This document shows positions 18,251 to 26,371 of a DNA stretch of 43,635 nt, one piece after another; the stretch's first letter is position 1, and every line of letters starts with the position of its first letter. Origin of the DNA: an uncultured Oscillospiraceae bacterium (lineage in GTDB: Bacteria; Bacillota; Clostridia; Oscillospirales; Oscillospiraceae); assembly GCA_947629975.1 (NCBI GenBank), contig CANRFU010000003.1, positions 1-43,635 of the forward strand, in the 5' to 3' direction. The notes beneath the pieces were generated by a model, which was not told where the DNA came from, did no database searches, and worked only from the letters and a program-made list of their open reading frames with translations. A program made the translations under genes and the position numbers.

Positions 18251-20248
18251 CTACTCTTTGTGGCCTTCGGCGATGGCGCCGGAGCGATAGGCGTCCAGCA
18301 GGGCCATCAGGTTGCCGATCTGCTCCCGGAGCTGGACCCCGATGTCGGTGTCGTCGATCTTGGCCCGGCGCTCCAGCCGTTCAAAGACCTGGGAGGTGGA
18401 GGCGATGTCGGTGTTCTCCCGGATGGCGTGGGCGCGGCCCACAAAGGGCTGGTGGGACACCAGGCGCAGGCACCGGGAGTTGTAGATCAGGGTGTAGCCC
18501 GCGATGCCGGTGGTCTGCTGGTACGCCTTGCAGAAGCCGCCGTCGATGACCAGCAGCTTGCCGCCGGCCTTCAGGGGGCTCTCCCCCTTTTTGGACTTCA
18601 CCGGCATGTGGCCGTTGATGATGTGGCAGTGGAGCCCCTCCAGGCCGAACTCCCTCAGCAGCATGTCGCACACCGCCGGGTCGTTGTAGAGGCGGTAGTA
18701 GGCGTTCTTCCGCTCTGTCCAGACAGACTCGTCGTCGATGAGCCGCCGCTCCAGGGTGGTCATCCGGTCCCGGCCGAAGATGGGGCTGTTCCTCCCGCAC
18801 CACAGGAACCAGAGGAAGTCCATCCCCGCCTGCCGCTCCGGGGAACCCGCCTTGTAGTAATAGGCCTTGCGGGCGGTGGCGTCGGCGTAGTCCAGGAAGG
18901 CCCGCCCGCTCAGATTGTCGCAGCCGATGGAGAACTTCATCAGTTCCCCGTCCTCCGTCAGGGGGATACAGCCGTGGAAGAGCAGATTGCCGTTGTAGAT
19001 GGTGTACAGGCTGCCCTTGGAATAGAGGAAGCGCACATGCTTTTGCAGTTTCTCGCTGTGGACGAAGGAGTAGGTCATCCGGTCGATGAGCTGTTCTTCC
19101 TCGCGGGTGAGGGCCCAGGGGTCTTTGGGGTCCACGGTTGGGAAGTCGGCGTCCTCCACCCGGTAGGTCCGCCCGTCGATGACGATGGCCCTGTTCTGGT
19201 AGTCGATCTTGTCCAGCAGCAGCCGGTCGTCCATGCCGAAGGAGGGGTTGCGGAGGATCTTCTGCCCCTCCAGCTTGAACAGAAGGATGGTGATGGCCTT
19301 GTGCATCCGGGCGGCCAGATCCCGGTCCCGGTCGGACAGGCGCTCCTCGTCGGCCTTATCCACCTTCACCTGCCAGCGGCTCACGTCGCAGCCGGCGTAG
19401 ACGCGGGCGGCGAAGTCGGACAGCGGCCGCAGGGAGATGCCGTAGCCCGTCTCGATGACCTCTAAGTTGTTGTACCGCAGGGAGTTGGCCAGCACCGTGG
19501 CCACCAGGGTCCGGGAGCCGGAGGCGGCCCCCATCCACAGGATGTCGTGGTTGCCCCACTGGATGTCCACGCTGTGGTGTTTCATCAGCGAGTCCATGAC
19601 GATGTGGGCGCCGGGCCCCCGGTCGAAGATGTCCCCCACCAGGTGGAGCCGGTCCACCGCCAGGTGTTTGATGAGGCGGCACAGTTCGATGAGGAAGTTG
19701 GGCGCCCGGTCCAGATCGATGATGGAGTTAATGATCCCCTCGTAGTAGTCCCGCTTATCGGCCTCGCTGCGCTCGGAGCGGGTGTGGATCAGTTCGTCGA
19801 TGATGTAGGCGTACTCCTGGGGCATGGCCTTGCGCACCTTGGAGCGGGTGTACTTGGTGGACACCAGGCAGCACAGCTCGATGAGCCGGTGGAGGGTCAC
19901 CCGATACCACTCCCGCATATCGGGGATCTCCTGCTCCAGTTCCTCCAGCTTTTCCTCCGGGTAATAGATGAGGGTGGCCAGCTGGTCCCGGTCCTGCCGG
20001 GGCAGGGAGCCGGCGAACAGCTCGTCCACCTTCTCCCGCACCTCGCCGGAGGCGGAGTGGAGGATGTGGTGGAAGGCCTCGTACTCGCCGTGCACGTCGG
20101 AGATGAAGTGCTCGGTGCCCTTGGGGAGCGCCAGGATGGCGCGGAGGTTGATGATCTCCGCGCTGGCCGCCTGCACCGTGGGGTACTGCCTGGAGAGCAT
20201 TTTCAGATAGTGCAGGTTTTCCGGATCGAAGGCCCTTGTCTGCGCCAT
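18251..20248 (-). CDS. fbp: fructose-1,6-bisphosphatase class III
   Basis: A 665-aa gluconeogenic phosphatase of the Firmicutes-specific class III, unrelated to class I and built on a calcineurin-like metallophosphatase fold. Metal-binding motifs are SDVHGEYEAF (about 50-60), HLVGDIFDRGPGAH (about 200), WGNHDILWMG (about 232) and the late INGHMPVKSKKGE and IDGGFCKAYQ. Length agrees with the 640-670 aa family. I use ATG 20248 because GAGGTG lies 7 bases ahead; the track's GTG at 20257 overlaps that site. It appears monocistronic with its own promoter, divergent from the Sfp-type gene. Confidence 0.96.
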   Translation of the reverse strand: MAQTRAFDPENLHYLKMLSRQYPTVQAASAEIINLRAILALPKGTEHFISDVHGEYEAFHHILHSASGEVREKVDELFAGSLPRQDRDQLATLIYYPEEKLEELEQEIPDMREWYRVTLHRLIELCCLVSTKYTRSKVRKAMPQEYAYIIDELIHTRSERSEADKRDYYEGIINSIIDLDRAPNFLIELCRLIKHLAVDRLHLVGDIFDRGPGAHIVMDSLMKHHSVDIQWGNHDILWMGAASGSRTLVATVLANSLRYNNLEVIETGYGISLRPLSDFAARVYAGCDVSRWQVKVDKADEERLSDRDRDLAARMHKAITILLFKLEGQKILRNPSFGMDDRLLLDKIDYQNRAIVIDGRTYRVEDADFPTVDPKDPWALTREEEQLIDRMTYSFVHSEKLQKHVRFLYSKGSLYTIYNGNLLFHGCIPLTEDGELMKFSIGCDNLSGRAFLDYADATARKAYYYKAGSPERQAGMDFLWFLWCGRNSPIFGRDRMTTLERRLIDDESVWTERKNAYYRLYNDPAVCDMLLREFGLEGLHCHIINGHMPVKSKKGESPLKAGGKLLVIDGGFCKAYQQTTGIAGYTLIYNSRCLRLVSHQPFVGRAHAIRENTDIASTSQVFERLERRAKIDDTDIGVQLREQIGNLMALLDAYRSGAIAEGHKE

Positions 20249-20278
20249 GGGGAACACCTCGCTGTATGTGATGATACC

Positions 20279-20308
20279 AGTATACGCCGGGGAGGGGCGG
20301 GCTGTCCA
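20279..20308 (-). promoter_or_regulatory. probable fbp promoter
   Basis: On minus, TGGACA is followed after 18 bases by TATACT. The start codon is about 31 bases downstream. Confidence 0.5.
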
Positions 20309-20319
20309 GTTATTTTCCC

Positions 20320-20348
20320 TTGAACCGGTGAAAAAAACGTGCTATGGT
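20320..20348 (+). promoter_or_regulatory. probable promoter of the Sfp-type transferase
   Basis: TTGAAC and TATGGT are separated by 17 bases, 29 bases ahead of the chosen ATG. It is divergent from and next to the fbp promoter. Confidence 0.5.
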
Positions 20349-20376
20349 TAAGAAAACGACGGGGAGGGGAGCGCAC

Positions 20377-20895
20377 ATGACGATCCTGTACGCGGTCCGG
20401 GGCGAGGACGGCAGAAAACTGGACTGGCACCTGCTGGCCGAGGCCTGCCGCCGGGTCTGGGGGTGGGAGGCCCTCCCCGCCGTGGAGCGCTCCCCGCGGG
20501 GGAAGCCGTTTTTCCCCGGGGAACCGGACCGCTTTTTTTCTCTCTCCCACAGCGGAGGGTACGCCCTCTGCGCCCTGTCCGACGGGCCCGTGGGGGCGGA
20601 CATCGAACTGATCCGCCCCCGGCGGGAGCGCCTCGCCGAGACCGCCCTCAGTCCCCGGGAGAAGGCCGCCTTCAGCGGCGGCTGGGGGGAGTTTTTCCGC
20701 CTCTGGACCCTGAAAGAGAGCTGGTGCAAGCGGGAGGACGTCCCCCTGTATCCGCCCCGGCTGGTGGAGACCCCGCCCCCATGCCCGCACAGAAGCTGGG
20801 CCGGGGAGGGCTGGACCGCCTCCGTGTGCTGCGACGGCGCGCCCCCGGAGGACATCCTCTGGCTGGACCTTAAAGAAATTTTAAGCAACTCTTAA
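20377..20895 (+). CDS. Sfp-type 4'-phosphopantetheinyl transferase
   Basis: A 172-aa enzyme that would move the phosphopantetheine arm of CoA onto carrier proteins. The two family motifs are clear: VGADIELIRPR (the GxDIE magnesium site, about 78-88) and FFRLWTLKESWCK (the WxxKES motif, about 108-120). SPRGKPFF and FSLSHSGGYALCALS are the usual upstream motifs. It is shorter than Bacillus Sfp (224 aa). GGGAGGGGA precedes ATG 20377, so I prefer that to 20344. No polyketide or peptide synthetase is in the window, so it may act on fatty-acid ACP or on a cluster elsewhere. Confidence 0.9.
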   Translation: MTILYAVRGEDGRKLDWHLLAEACRRVWGWEALPAVERSPRGKPFFPGEPDRFFSLSHSGGYALCALSDGPVGADIELIRPRRERLAETALSPREKAAFSGGWGEFFRLWTLKESWCKREDVPLYPPRLVETPPPCPHRSWAGEGWTASVCCDGAPPEDILWLDLKEILSNS

Positions 20896-20963
20896 CGGAC
20901 TTCCCCGTTTCAACTTAAACCGCGTCTGTTACCATGGGGCCATCTTCACCAGGGAGGTGCGCC

Positions 20964-22157
20964 ATGGCGGCTTTTCGACTGATCTGCGCGGTCCTGCTCT
21001 TTGCGCTCAAGGCGTTCGGCGTCTATTTCACGGTGGTGGCGCTGTTCACCGTGCTGCCCCGCCGGAGCTTTTTCCCCGCCCCCTACCGCACCCGGTTCGC
21101 GGTGCTCGCCGCCGCCCGGAACGAGGAGGGGGTCATATCCGGATTCGTCCGAAGCGTGAAGGCCCAGAACTACCCCGCGGATCTCTTCGACGTGTTCGTC
21201 ATCCCCAACAACTGCGCCGACGACACCGAGGGGGCGGCGCTGGCCGCCGGGGCGGAGGTCATCCGCTGCAGCGGGGAGATCGCCGGCAAGGGGGACGCCC
21301 TCCGCCAGGCGTTTGCCCGGCTGATAGGCAGGGGATATGACGCTTTTGTGGTGCTGGACGCGGACAATACCTTGGCCCCGGACTATCTGGCCCGGCTCAA
21401 CGACGCCTTTGCCGCGGGGGCCGAGGTGTGCAAGAGCCGCATGAGGACCGCCAACCCATACGCCTCCCCGGTGGCGGGGTGCTACGGCCTGTTCAACGCC
21501 TCCATGGATCTGGTATGGAACCGGCCCCGGGCGGCCCTGGGGCTGTCCGCCAAGCTGGTGGGCACCGGCTTCGCCGTAAAACGGGAGGTGCTGGAGCGGC
21601 TGGGCGGCTGGAACACCGTCACCATCGCGGAGGACTGTGAGTTCGCCTCCCAGCTGGCCCAGGCGGGGATCCGGGTGACCTGGGTGCCCGACGCGGTGAA
21701 CTACGACGAGGCGCCCACCGGGTTCCTGGTCTCCCTTCACCAGCGGAAGCGCTGGATCAGCGGCATCATGCAGGTGGCCAAGCTCCGCCTGGGGGAGCTG
21801 CTGCGGGCGGAATGCCCCGCGCCCAGGCTCCGCGCCGATATGACCATGTTCCTTCTGCTGCCCTTCTCCCAGGGGATCGCCGCCCTGCTGACGGCGGCCC
21901 TGTTCCTGACGGGGGGCGCCGCCGCCCTGCCGGCCGTCCTGGGCGGGCTGGCCCTGTCGTACTTAGGGGGCGCGGGGGCGGGGGCGGCGCTGGCCCTCTG
22001 CGGCGGCTATGACCTGGCCGGGATGGCGCCCGCCATCCTGTTCTTCCCCGTCTTCACCGCCTCCTGGGCGCCCATCCAGGCGCTCTCCCTGTTCCGCGAC
22101 ACCCGCCGCTGGACCCCCATCGTCCACCGGGGGACCGTCCCCGCGGCGGTGGAATGA
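20964..22157 (+). CDS. membrane glycosyltransferase family 2
   Basis: A 397-aa processive-type GT2 enzyme. One N-terminal membrane helix (about 3-27) precedes the GT-A domain, which shows AARNEEGVISGFV, VVLDADN (the DxD-like metal/sugar-nucleotide site), VGTGFAVKREVL, TIAEDCEF (catalytic Asp region) and QRKRWISG (the QxxRW-type motif of cellulose and hyaluronan synthases). Three or more helices follow in the last 120 residues. Substrate and product cannot be told; a cell-surface polysaccharide or glycolipid is likely. I chose ATG 20964 because GGGAGGTG precedes it. It lies 68 bases after the Sfp-type gene. Confidence 0.88.
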   Translation: MAAFRLICAVLLFALKAFGVYFTVVALFTVLPRRSFFPAPYRTRFAVLAAARNEEGVISGFVRSVKAQNYPADLFDVFVIPNNCADDTEGAALAAGAEVIRCSGEIAGKGDALRQAFARLIGRGYDAFVVLDADNTLAPDYLARLNDAFAAGAEVCKSRMRTANPYASPVAGCYGLFNASMDLVWNRPRAALGLSAKLVGTGFAVKREVLERLGGWNTVTIAEDCEFASQLAQAGIRVTWVPDAVNYDEAPTGFLVSLHQRKRWISGIMQVAKLRLGELLRAECPAPRLRADMTMFLLLPFSQGIAALLTAALFLTGGAAALPAVLGGLALSYLGGAGAGAALALCGGYDLAGMAPAILFFPVFTASWAPIQALSLFRDTRRWTPIVHRGTVPAAVE

Positions 22158-22259
22158 CAGAAAATTTGATCCGCACCGTTGCCCGCTTTTGTGCATATAC
22201 TGACCTGTAAGTGGGGAATACTTGACCCCAATGGTCTGAGACAAAAAAGGAGCGGCGGT

Positions 22260-22352
22260 ATGAGACAATGTCACATGGACCCCGACGTTCGCCCTCAGGA
22301 CGTGGACGACCTGATCTTCGGTCAGGACGGCCCCCGGGTGAGCGAGCGGTGA
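22260..22352 (+). CDS. candidate 30-aa small protein
   Basis: Thirty codons run from ATG 22260 to TGA 22350-22352 (MRQCHMDPDV ... GPRVSER). AAAAAAGGAG lies 7 bases ahead of the ATG, a ribosome site as good as those of the large genes. A strong intrinsic terminator begins 11 bases after the stop, so it looks like a short self-contained transcript or the last cistron after the glycosyltransferase. The peptide is acidic, soluble and has one Cys and one His near the start. I recognise no family. It is too short to judge by codon use. Confidence 0.45.
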   Translation: MRQCHMDPDVRPQDVDDLIFGQDGPRVSER

Positions 22353-22362
22353 GCGGGGCGTG

Positions 22363-22391
22363 AAAAGGGGCTGCGAAAGCGGCTCCTTTTT
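22363..22391 (+). terminator. terminator after the 30-codon ORF
   Basis: AAAAGGGGCTGC pairs with GCGGCTCCTTTT around a GAAA tetraloop and is followed by a T run. It separates the small ORF from the prfB promoter. Confidence 0.88.
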
Positions 22392-22413
22392 GACTGTCTC
22401 CGCAACTTTCTCC

Positions 22414-22442
22414 TTTACAACCGGCCGCCGGTTCTATATAAT
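22414..22442 (+). promoter_or_regulatory. prfB promoter with an operator-like palindrome
   Basis: TTTACA and TATAAT are 17 bases apart. The spacer contains AACCGGC-c-GCCGGTT (22419-22433), a perfect 7-bp-arm palindrome in the place where a repressor would act. The start codon is 35 bases beyond the -10 box. Confidence 0.7.
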
Positions 22443-22477
22443 ATATGGGACAAATCAAGCCAAATGAGGGAATTCTT

Positions 22478-23602
22478 ATGATCGTGCAATTTGAGGAGTA
22501 CAAGACGAAGCTGAACGCCCTGAGGCCCGAGCTGGAGCTGCTGGGCCAGTCCCTGGATTTGGAGGGGGCCGAGCGGGAGCTGGACGAGCTGCGGGCCCAG
22601 TCCGCCTCCGACGGGTTCTGGAACGACGTGGAGAAGGCCAAAAAAGTCCAGCAGCGGATCAGCCGCCTGGAGGACAAGACCGCCTCCCAGCAGAAGCGGA
22701 TGAACCAGTTGGACGACCTGCTGACCCTGTGCGAGATGGGCCAGGAGGAGGAGGACGAGTCCTTGGTGCCCGAGGTGGAGGAGGGCTTTGCCCGGCTGGA
22801 GAACGAGATCGCCACCGCCCGGCTGGACACCCTGCTGTCCGGGGAGTATGACGGCTCCCCCGCCATCGTGTCCCTCCAGGCCGGGGCCGGCGGCACCGAG
22901 GCCCAGGACTGGGCCCAGATGCTCTACCGGATGTACACCCGCTGGGCGGAGCGCCACGGCTACACCTATACCATCCTGGACTACCAGGAAGGGGACGAGG
23001 CTGGGATCAAGTCCGCTGCCATCCGGGTGGAGGGGGACAACGCCTACGGCCACCTCAAGAGCGAGCACGGCGTCCACCGGCTGGTGCGCATCTCCCCCTT
23101 TGACGCCAACGCCCGACGTCAGACCTCCTTCGCCGCCGTGGAGGTCATGCCCGAGCTGGACGACAGCGTGGAGGTGGACATCCGGGAGGAGGACATCGAG
23201 ATGCAGGTGTACCGCTCCTCCGGCGCCGGCGGCCAGCATATCAACAAGACCTCCTCCGCCGTGCGGCTTATCCACAAGCCCACCGGCGTGGTGGTGTCCT
23301 GCCAGACGGAGCGGTCCCAGTTCCAGAACCGGGAGACCTGCATGAAGATGCTCCGCTCCAAGCTAATGCAGATCAAGGAGCAGGAGCACCTGGACAAGAT
23401 CTCCGACATCAAGGGGGCCCAGCTGAAGATCGAGTGGGGCAGCCAGATCCGCTCCTATGTGTTCATGCCCTACCAGCTGGTGAAGGACAACCGCACCGCC
23501 TATGAGACCTCCAACGTGAACGGGGTCATGGACGGGGATCTGGACGGGTTCATCAACGCCTATCTGACCGCGGCGGCCACGGGGACCTGGGCCGGCAAGT
23601 AA
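22478..23602 (+). CDS. prfB: peptide chain release factor 2
   Basis: A 374-aa class I release factor that reads UGA and UAA. The GGQ peptidyl-hydrolysis motif is in SSGAGGQHINKTSS (about 248-260) and the tripeptide anticodon region is RISPFDANARRQTS. GAGGGA precedes ATG 22478; the track's ATG 22445 falls on the -10 box. Most bacterial prfB genes carry a programmed +1 frameshift at an in-frame UGA near codon 25. Here the matching place reads LGQSLDLEGAE in a single open frame, with CTG GAT where CTT TGA C would be, so the autoregulatory site is absent. Confidence 0.96.
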   Translation: MIVQFEEYKTKLNALRPELELLGQSLDLEGAERELDELRAQSASDGFWNDVEKAKKVQQRISRLEDKTASQQKRMNQLDDLLTLCEMGQEEEDESLVPEVEEGFARLENEIATARLDTLLSGEYDGSPAIVSLQAGAGGTEAQDWAQMLYRMYTRWAERHGYTYTILDYQEGDEAGIKSAAIRVEGDNAYGHLKSEHGVHRLVRISPFDANARRQTSFAAVEVMPELDDSVEVDIREEDIEMQVYRSSGAGGQHINKTSSAVRLIHKPTGVVVSCQTERSQFQNRETCMKMLRSKLMQIKEQEHLDKISDIKGAQLKIEWGSQIRSYVFMPYQLVKDNRTAYETSNVNGVMDGDLDGFINAYLTAAATGTWAGK

Positions 23603-23613
23603 ATACTGACAAA

Positions 23614-23646
23614 AAGGCGGCCCTCCCAGTTCGGGAGGGCCGCCTT
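23614..23646. terminator. convergent terminator between prfB and the DUF6056-type gene
   Basis: AAGGCGGCCCTCCC pairs perfectly with GGGAGGGCCGCCTT (14 bp, loop AGTTC). On the minus strand the stem is followed by TTTTT less a few bases, so it is a full terminator for the minus gene; on plus it follows the prfB stop by 11 bases with only two Ts. Confidence 0.88.
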
Positions 23647-23653
23647 GCGCTGT

Positions 23654-24976
23654 CTATCGTCCCAGTATGCTGTCCACGCCGTAGTATTTCGCCATGGACG
23701 AGTTGGGCCAGGTGTCCGGCGTGTCGTCGGCAAGATCCCGCAGGCCGTAGAAGGCGCTGTATTCCGTGGAGGGCCATATCCGATCCAGCACCAGTTCGGT
23801 CTCCCCGGCGGCCTTGTATTCCGCGATGACCGTCTCCCGGTAGCGGAAGTCGAGCCAGGTCCGGAGGATGTCCCCGCAGCCCGATACCAGGGAGAACAGG
23901 AACACCACGGCCAGCACAGCCCCCGCGCAGGCGCGCGGGACCCGGAACCGGGCCCCGGACAGGCCGTCGGCCAAAAGGCCGACGGCAGCCGTCAGCAGCA
24001 GGACGGTGGTACACATACAGCGCTCCTCGTAGTACTGGGCCACGATGAGCATATAGTTGGCCGCCACCGCGCCCGCCGCCAGCGCCAGGGACAGCGCCAG
24101 CCGCTCCGGAGGCAGCTTCGCGTACAGACCCAGGACGAAGGCCACCGCCCAGGCCAGCAGCAGAGGCAGGCAGTGGTCCCGGAGCATGACGGTGGAGCGC
24201 AGGAAATTGTCCAGCAGGGTGCCCAGCGTCATGGCTCCCGTCTTGGCGCTCAGTTCGGCGGGCATCATCAGCATGATCCCGAAGCCGGCCAGTCCGATGA
24301 CCACCGGCAGCCACAGCCAGCACCTCAGCCCGCCCTTTTTCATCAGCGGGCAGAGCAGCAGCAGGCTGGCGGCCAGCAGGAGCCCGATGAAGGAGGTGAT
24401 CTCGGTATACATCCCGAAGGGGAGGGAAAACAGGCAGAACAGGATCTTCTGCCACGCCTTGGTAAGCAATTCCCGGCCATAGTAGAATCGGAACACGAAA
24501 GGGGAGAGGTAGATCAGCCCCCACAGCAGGGCCCAGAGATAGTTCACCGAGCCGATCTGCCACAGACACACCTGCCCGAAGGCGGGCAGGAAGTACCAGA
24601 AGGCGGCGCAGAGGGCCAAAAACAGCAGGAGGTTTTCCTTCCCGTCCATGACGCACAGCCGGTAGAGCAGATACATCAGGGTCGTGTATACAAAGGCGTT
24701 GACCGCGCCGAACACCGGCTTGGGAAACAGCATGAACAGCTGCCCGAAGAAATGGCTCACCACCCGGCCGTTCATGCAGAAGCAGTGGACGTACATGGAT
24801 TGGAGCACCGCCCCCAGGCTGTCCAGCCGCGTCTTGTCGGCGAAACTGAACATATAGACGTAGTCGTCCGCCACATAGGGGGTCAGGCAGTTGAGCAGGA
24901 ACAGAAACAGGAACAGAAGCCCACCGAAGGCCCATACGGCCGTTCTGGACCGGTTGAGGCGCAGCAGCTTATCCAT
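23654..24976 (-). CDS. polytopic membrane protein, DUF6056-like
   Basis: A 440-aa protein with about eleven hydrophobic segments. After the first helix comes TPYVADDYVYMFSF, a DDY motif in the first outside loop that resembles the acidic loop of GT-C glycosyltransferases and of DUF6056/DUF3329 proteins. NGRVVSHFFGQLF and SVNYLWALLWGLIYL follow, also typical of that group as I recall it. A soluble tail of about 60 residues ends the protein. The start overlaps the gtrA-like stop by 8 bases (ATGGATAA), showing coupling. As last gene of an LCP-GtrB-GtrA operon it is a candidate for the enzyme that moves a lipid-linked sugar onto an envelope polymer; that is inference. Confidence 0.75.
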   Translation of the reverse strand: MDKLLRLNRSRTAVWAFGGLLFLFLFLLNCLTPYVADDYVYMFSFADKTRLDSLGAVLQSMYVHCFCMNGRVVSHFFGQLFMLFPKPVFGAVNAFVYTTLMYLLYRLCVMDGKENLLLFLALCAAFWYFLPAFGQVCLWQIGSVNYLWALLWGLIYLSPFVFRFYYGRELLTKAWQKILFCLFSLPFGMYTEITSFIGLLLAASLLLLCPLMKKGGLRCWLWLPVVIGLAGFGIMLMMPAELSAKTGAMTLGTLLDNFLRSTVMLRDHCLPLLLAWAVAFVLGLYAKLPPERLALSLALAAGAVAANYMLIVAQYYEERCMCTTVLLLTAAVGLLADGLSGARFRVPRACAGAVLAVVFLFSLVSGCGDILRTWLDFRYRETVIAEYKAAGETELVLDRIWPSTEYSAFYGLRDLADDTPDTWPNSSMAKYYGVDSILGR

Positions 24977-25430
24977 CGGCGTTCTCCTTGTTTTCGGGCT
25001 GGGATCCCCCGCCGTCCTCCTCCCGGAAGGCGAAGAAACGCTGGCCGAAGTAGTTCAGCCCCACGAAGAGCACCATGCCGGTGAGCATGGCCACGTTGTC
25101 CTGGATGGTCTGGCCGGCGCCGGACAGCGCCAGGCGCACCAGCGGCCGGGCCACGCCATAGGCGATGGCATAGCAGACGGCGATGTTGATGATGAACCGC
25201 ACCGCCGTCTTTTTGTGGGAGGCCTGGTTGTGGAAGGTAAAGCGCTTATTGAGGAAATAGCTGAGGATACTGCCGAAGACGTAGTTGGCGGCGGTGGAGA
25301 TCCAATAGTTCAGGTGGAGCAGGTTATAGGCCAGGAACATGACGGCGGTGCCGAACAGGGTGTTGACCACCCCCACCGCCAGAAAGGTGAGGAAAGTCCG
25401 GTCGAACAGCTTTTCAAACAGCTTTTTCAT
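24969..25430 (-). CDS. GtrA-family membrane protein
   Basis: A 153-aa protein with four membrane helices (about 12-30, 38-60, 77-98, 108-128), the GtrA/DPMS3 layout. Typical pieces are FLAVGVVNTLFGTAVMFL, YVFGSILSYFLNKRFTF and LNYFGQRFFAF. GtrA proteins are thought to flip polyprenyl-phosphate sugars made by a GtrB-type transferase, which is exactly the gene upstream. The track ORF starts at 25502, inside that gene; the family begins at Met 25430 (MKKLFEKLFDRTFLTF). The start overlaps the upstream gene by 17 bases, and the stop overlaps the next gene by 8. Confidence 0.9.
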   Translation of the reverse strand: MKKLFEKLFDRTFLTFLAVGVVNTLFGTAVMFLAYNLLHLNYWISTAANYVFGSILSYFLNKRFTFHNQASHKKTAVRFIINIAVCYAIAYGVARPLVRLALSGAGQTIQDNVAMLTGMVLFVGLNYFGQRFFAFREEDGGGSQPENKENADG

Positions 25431-26349
25431 GGCGTACACCACACTCTTCCGCGATGATGTATTTTGGGCGGCCGTTGACCTGCCGGAGGATGCGGGCCAC
25501 ATAGAGGCCCAGGATACCCATGCAGACCAGCAGGCAGCCCGCCGCCAGCAGGTCGAGGACGGCGAAGAGGGTCAGCCAGCCGGCGGAGGCCCCGCCTGAC
25601 GCCAGCATGATGACGGCGAGGAGCGCCGTCAGCGGCAGCAGGACGCAGCCCAGCGCCGTGGCGATGTGCAGCGGGGCGGAGGAGAAAGAGGTCACGCTGG
25701 ACACGGCATAGCGGAACAGCGCGGCGATGGACCACTTGGAGGCCCCCGCCACCCGCTCCGCCACGGAGAACTCCACCGCGGTCCGCTTGAAGCCCACCCA
25801 GGAGGACAGGCCCCGGAAGAACACCTCCCGCTCCGGAATGGAAAGCAGGGTGTCCATCACCTCGCGGTCCAGCAGGCGGAAGTCGGAGGAGCGGCGCATG
25901 TCCAGCCCCGCCGTCCTGCTGATAACGGCGTAGAACAGCCCGGCGCACAGGCGGTACAGGGGGGACTCCCTGCCCCGCTCCGCCTTGACGCCCTCCACCA
26001 CCTGCCAGCCGGACTGCCACAGGCGGTACATCTCCGGCAGCACCTGCGGCGGGTGCTGGAGGTCGCAGTCCATCACGGCGCAGCAGTCCCCCGCCGCCCG
26101 GCTCAGGCCGGCGAAGATGGCCGGGTCCTTGCCGAAGTTCCGGGAGAAGGACACCCCCCGGATCCTGGGATCGGCGGCGGACAGCTTTTGGATCAGGGGC
26201 CAGGTGCCGTCCTTTGAGCCGTCGTCCACATAGATGAGTTCAAAGGGGATGCCCGCCCCCTCCAGCGCCTCCGTGATGGCGGCGGCGGAGGCGGGGAGGG
26301 CTGCCTCCTCATTATAGGCGGGGACGATGACCGATAACAGTCCCTTCAA
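25414..26349 (-). CDS. GtrB/DPM1-type polyprenyl-phosphate glycosyltransferase
   Basis: A 311-aa GT2 enzyme that transfers a sugar from a nucleotide donor to undecaprenyl phosphate. The GT-A part shows VIVPAYNEEAALP, IYVDDGSKDGTW, FSRNFGKDPAIFAGL, MDCDLQHPPQ (metal-binding DxD) and SSDFRLLDREV. Two C-terminal helices (about 232-256 and 264-290) are standard for this branch. The track's ATG lies within the upstream gene; I use TTG 26349, which has AGAGGAG nine bases ahead and puts MKGLLSVIVPAYNEE at the N-terminus. It is followed by the GtrA-type flippase, so together they would make and flip a lipid-linked sugar. Confidence 0.9.
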   Translation of the reverse strand: MKGLLSVIVPAYNEEAALPASAAAITEALEGAGIPFELIYVDDGSKDGTWPLIQKLSAADPRIRGVSFSRNFGKDPAIFAGLSRAAGDCCAVMDCDLQHPPQVLPEMYRLWQSGWQVVEGVKAERGRESPLYRLCAGLFYAVISRTAGLDMRRSSDFRLLDREVMDTLLSIPEREVFFRGLSSWVGFKRTAVEFSVAERVAGASKWSIAALFRYAVSSVTSFSSAPLHIATALGCVLLPLTALLAVIMLASGGASAGWLTLFAVLDLLAAGCLLVCMGILGLYVARILRQVNGRPKYIIAEECGVRHEKAV

Positions 26350-26371
26350 AGTGCTCCGCTCCTCTCTTTCG

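Larger units (their letters stand above)
22158..22477. other. 320-base gap holding a small ORF, a terminator and the prfB promoter
   Basis: This gap is not empty. From left to right it holds a leader with a weak TATACT at about 22195, a short GACC-GGTC hairpin, the small ORF 22260-22352, an intrinsic terminator 22363-22391, and the prfB promoter 22414-22442 with a palindrome in its spacer. Each is listed separately. Confidence 0.7.

Noticed and set aside
22260-22477. Small ORF as the pre-frameshift part of prfB
   Set aside because: Its TGA is over 120 bases before the prfB start and a terminator and promoter lie between.
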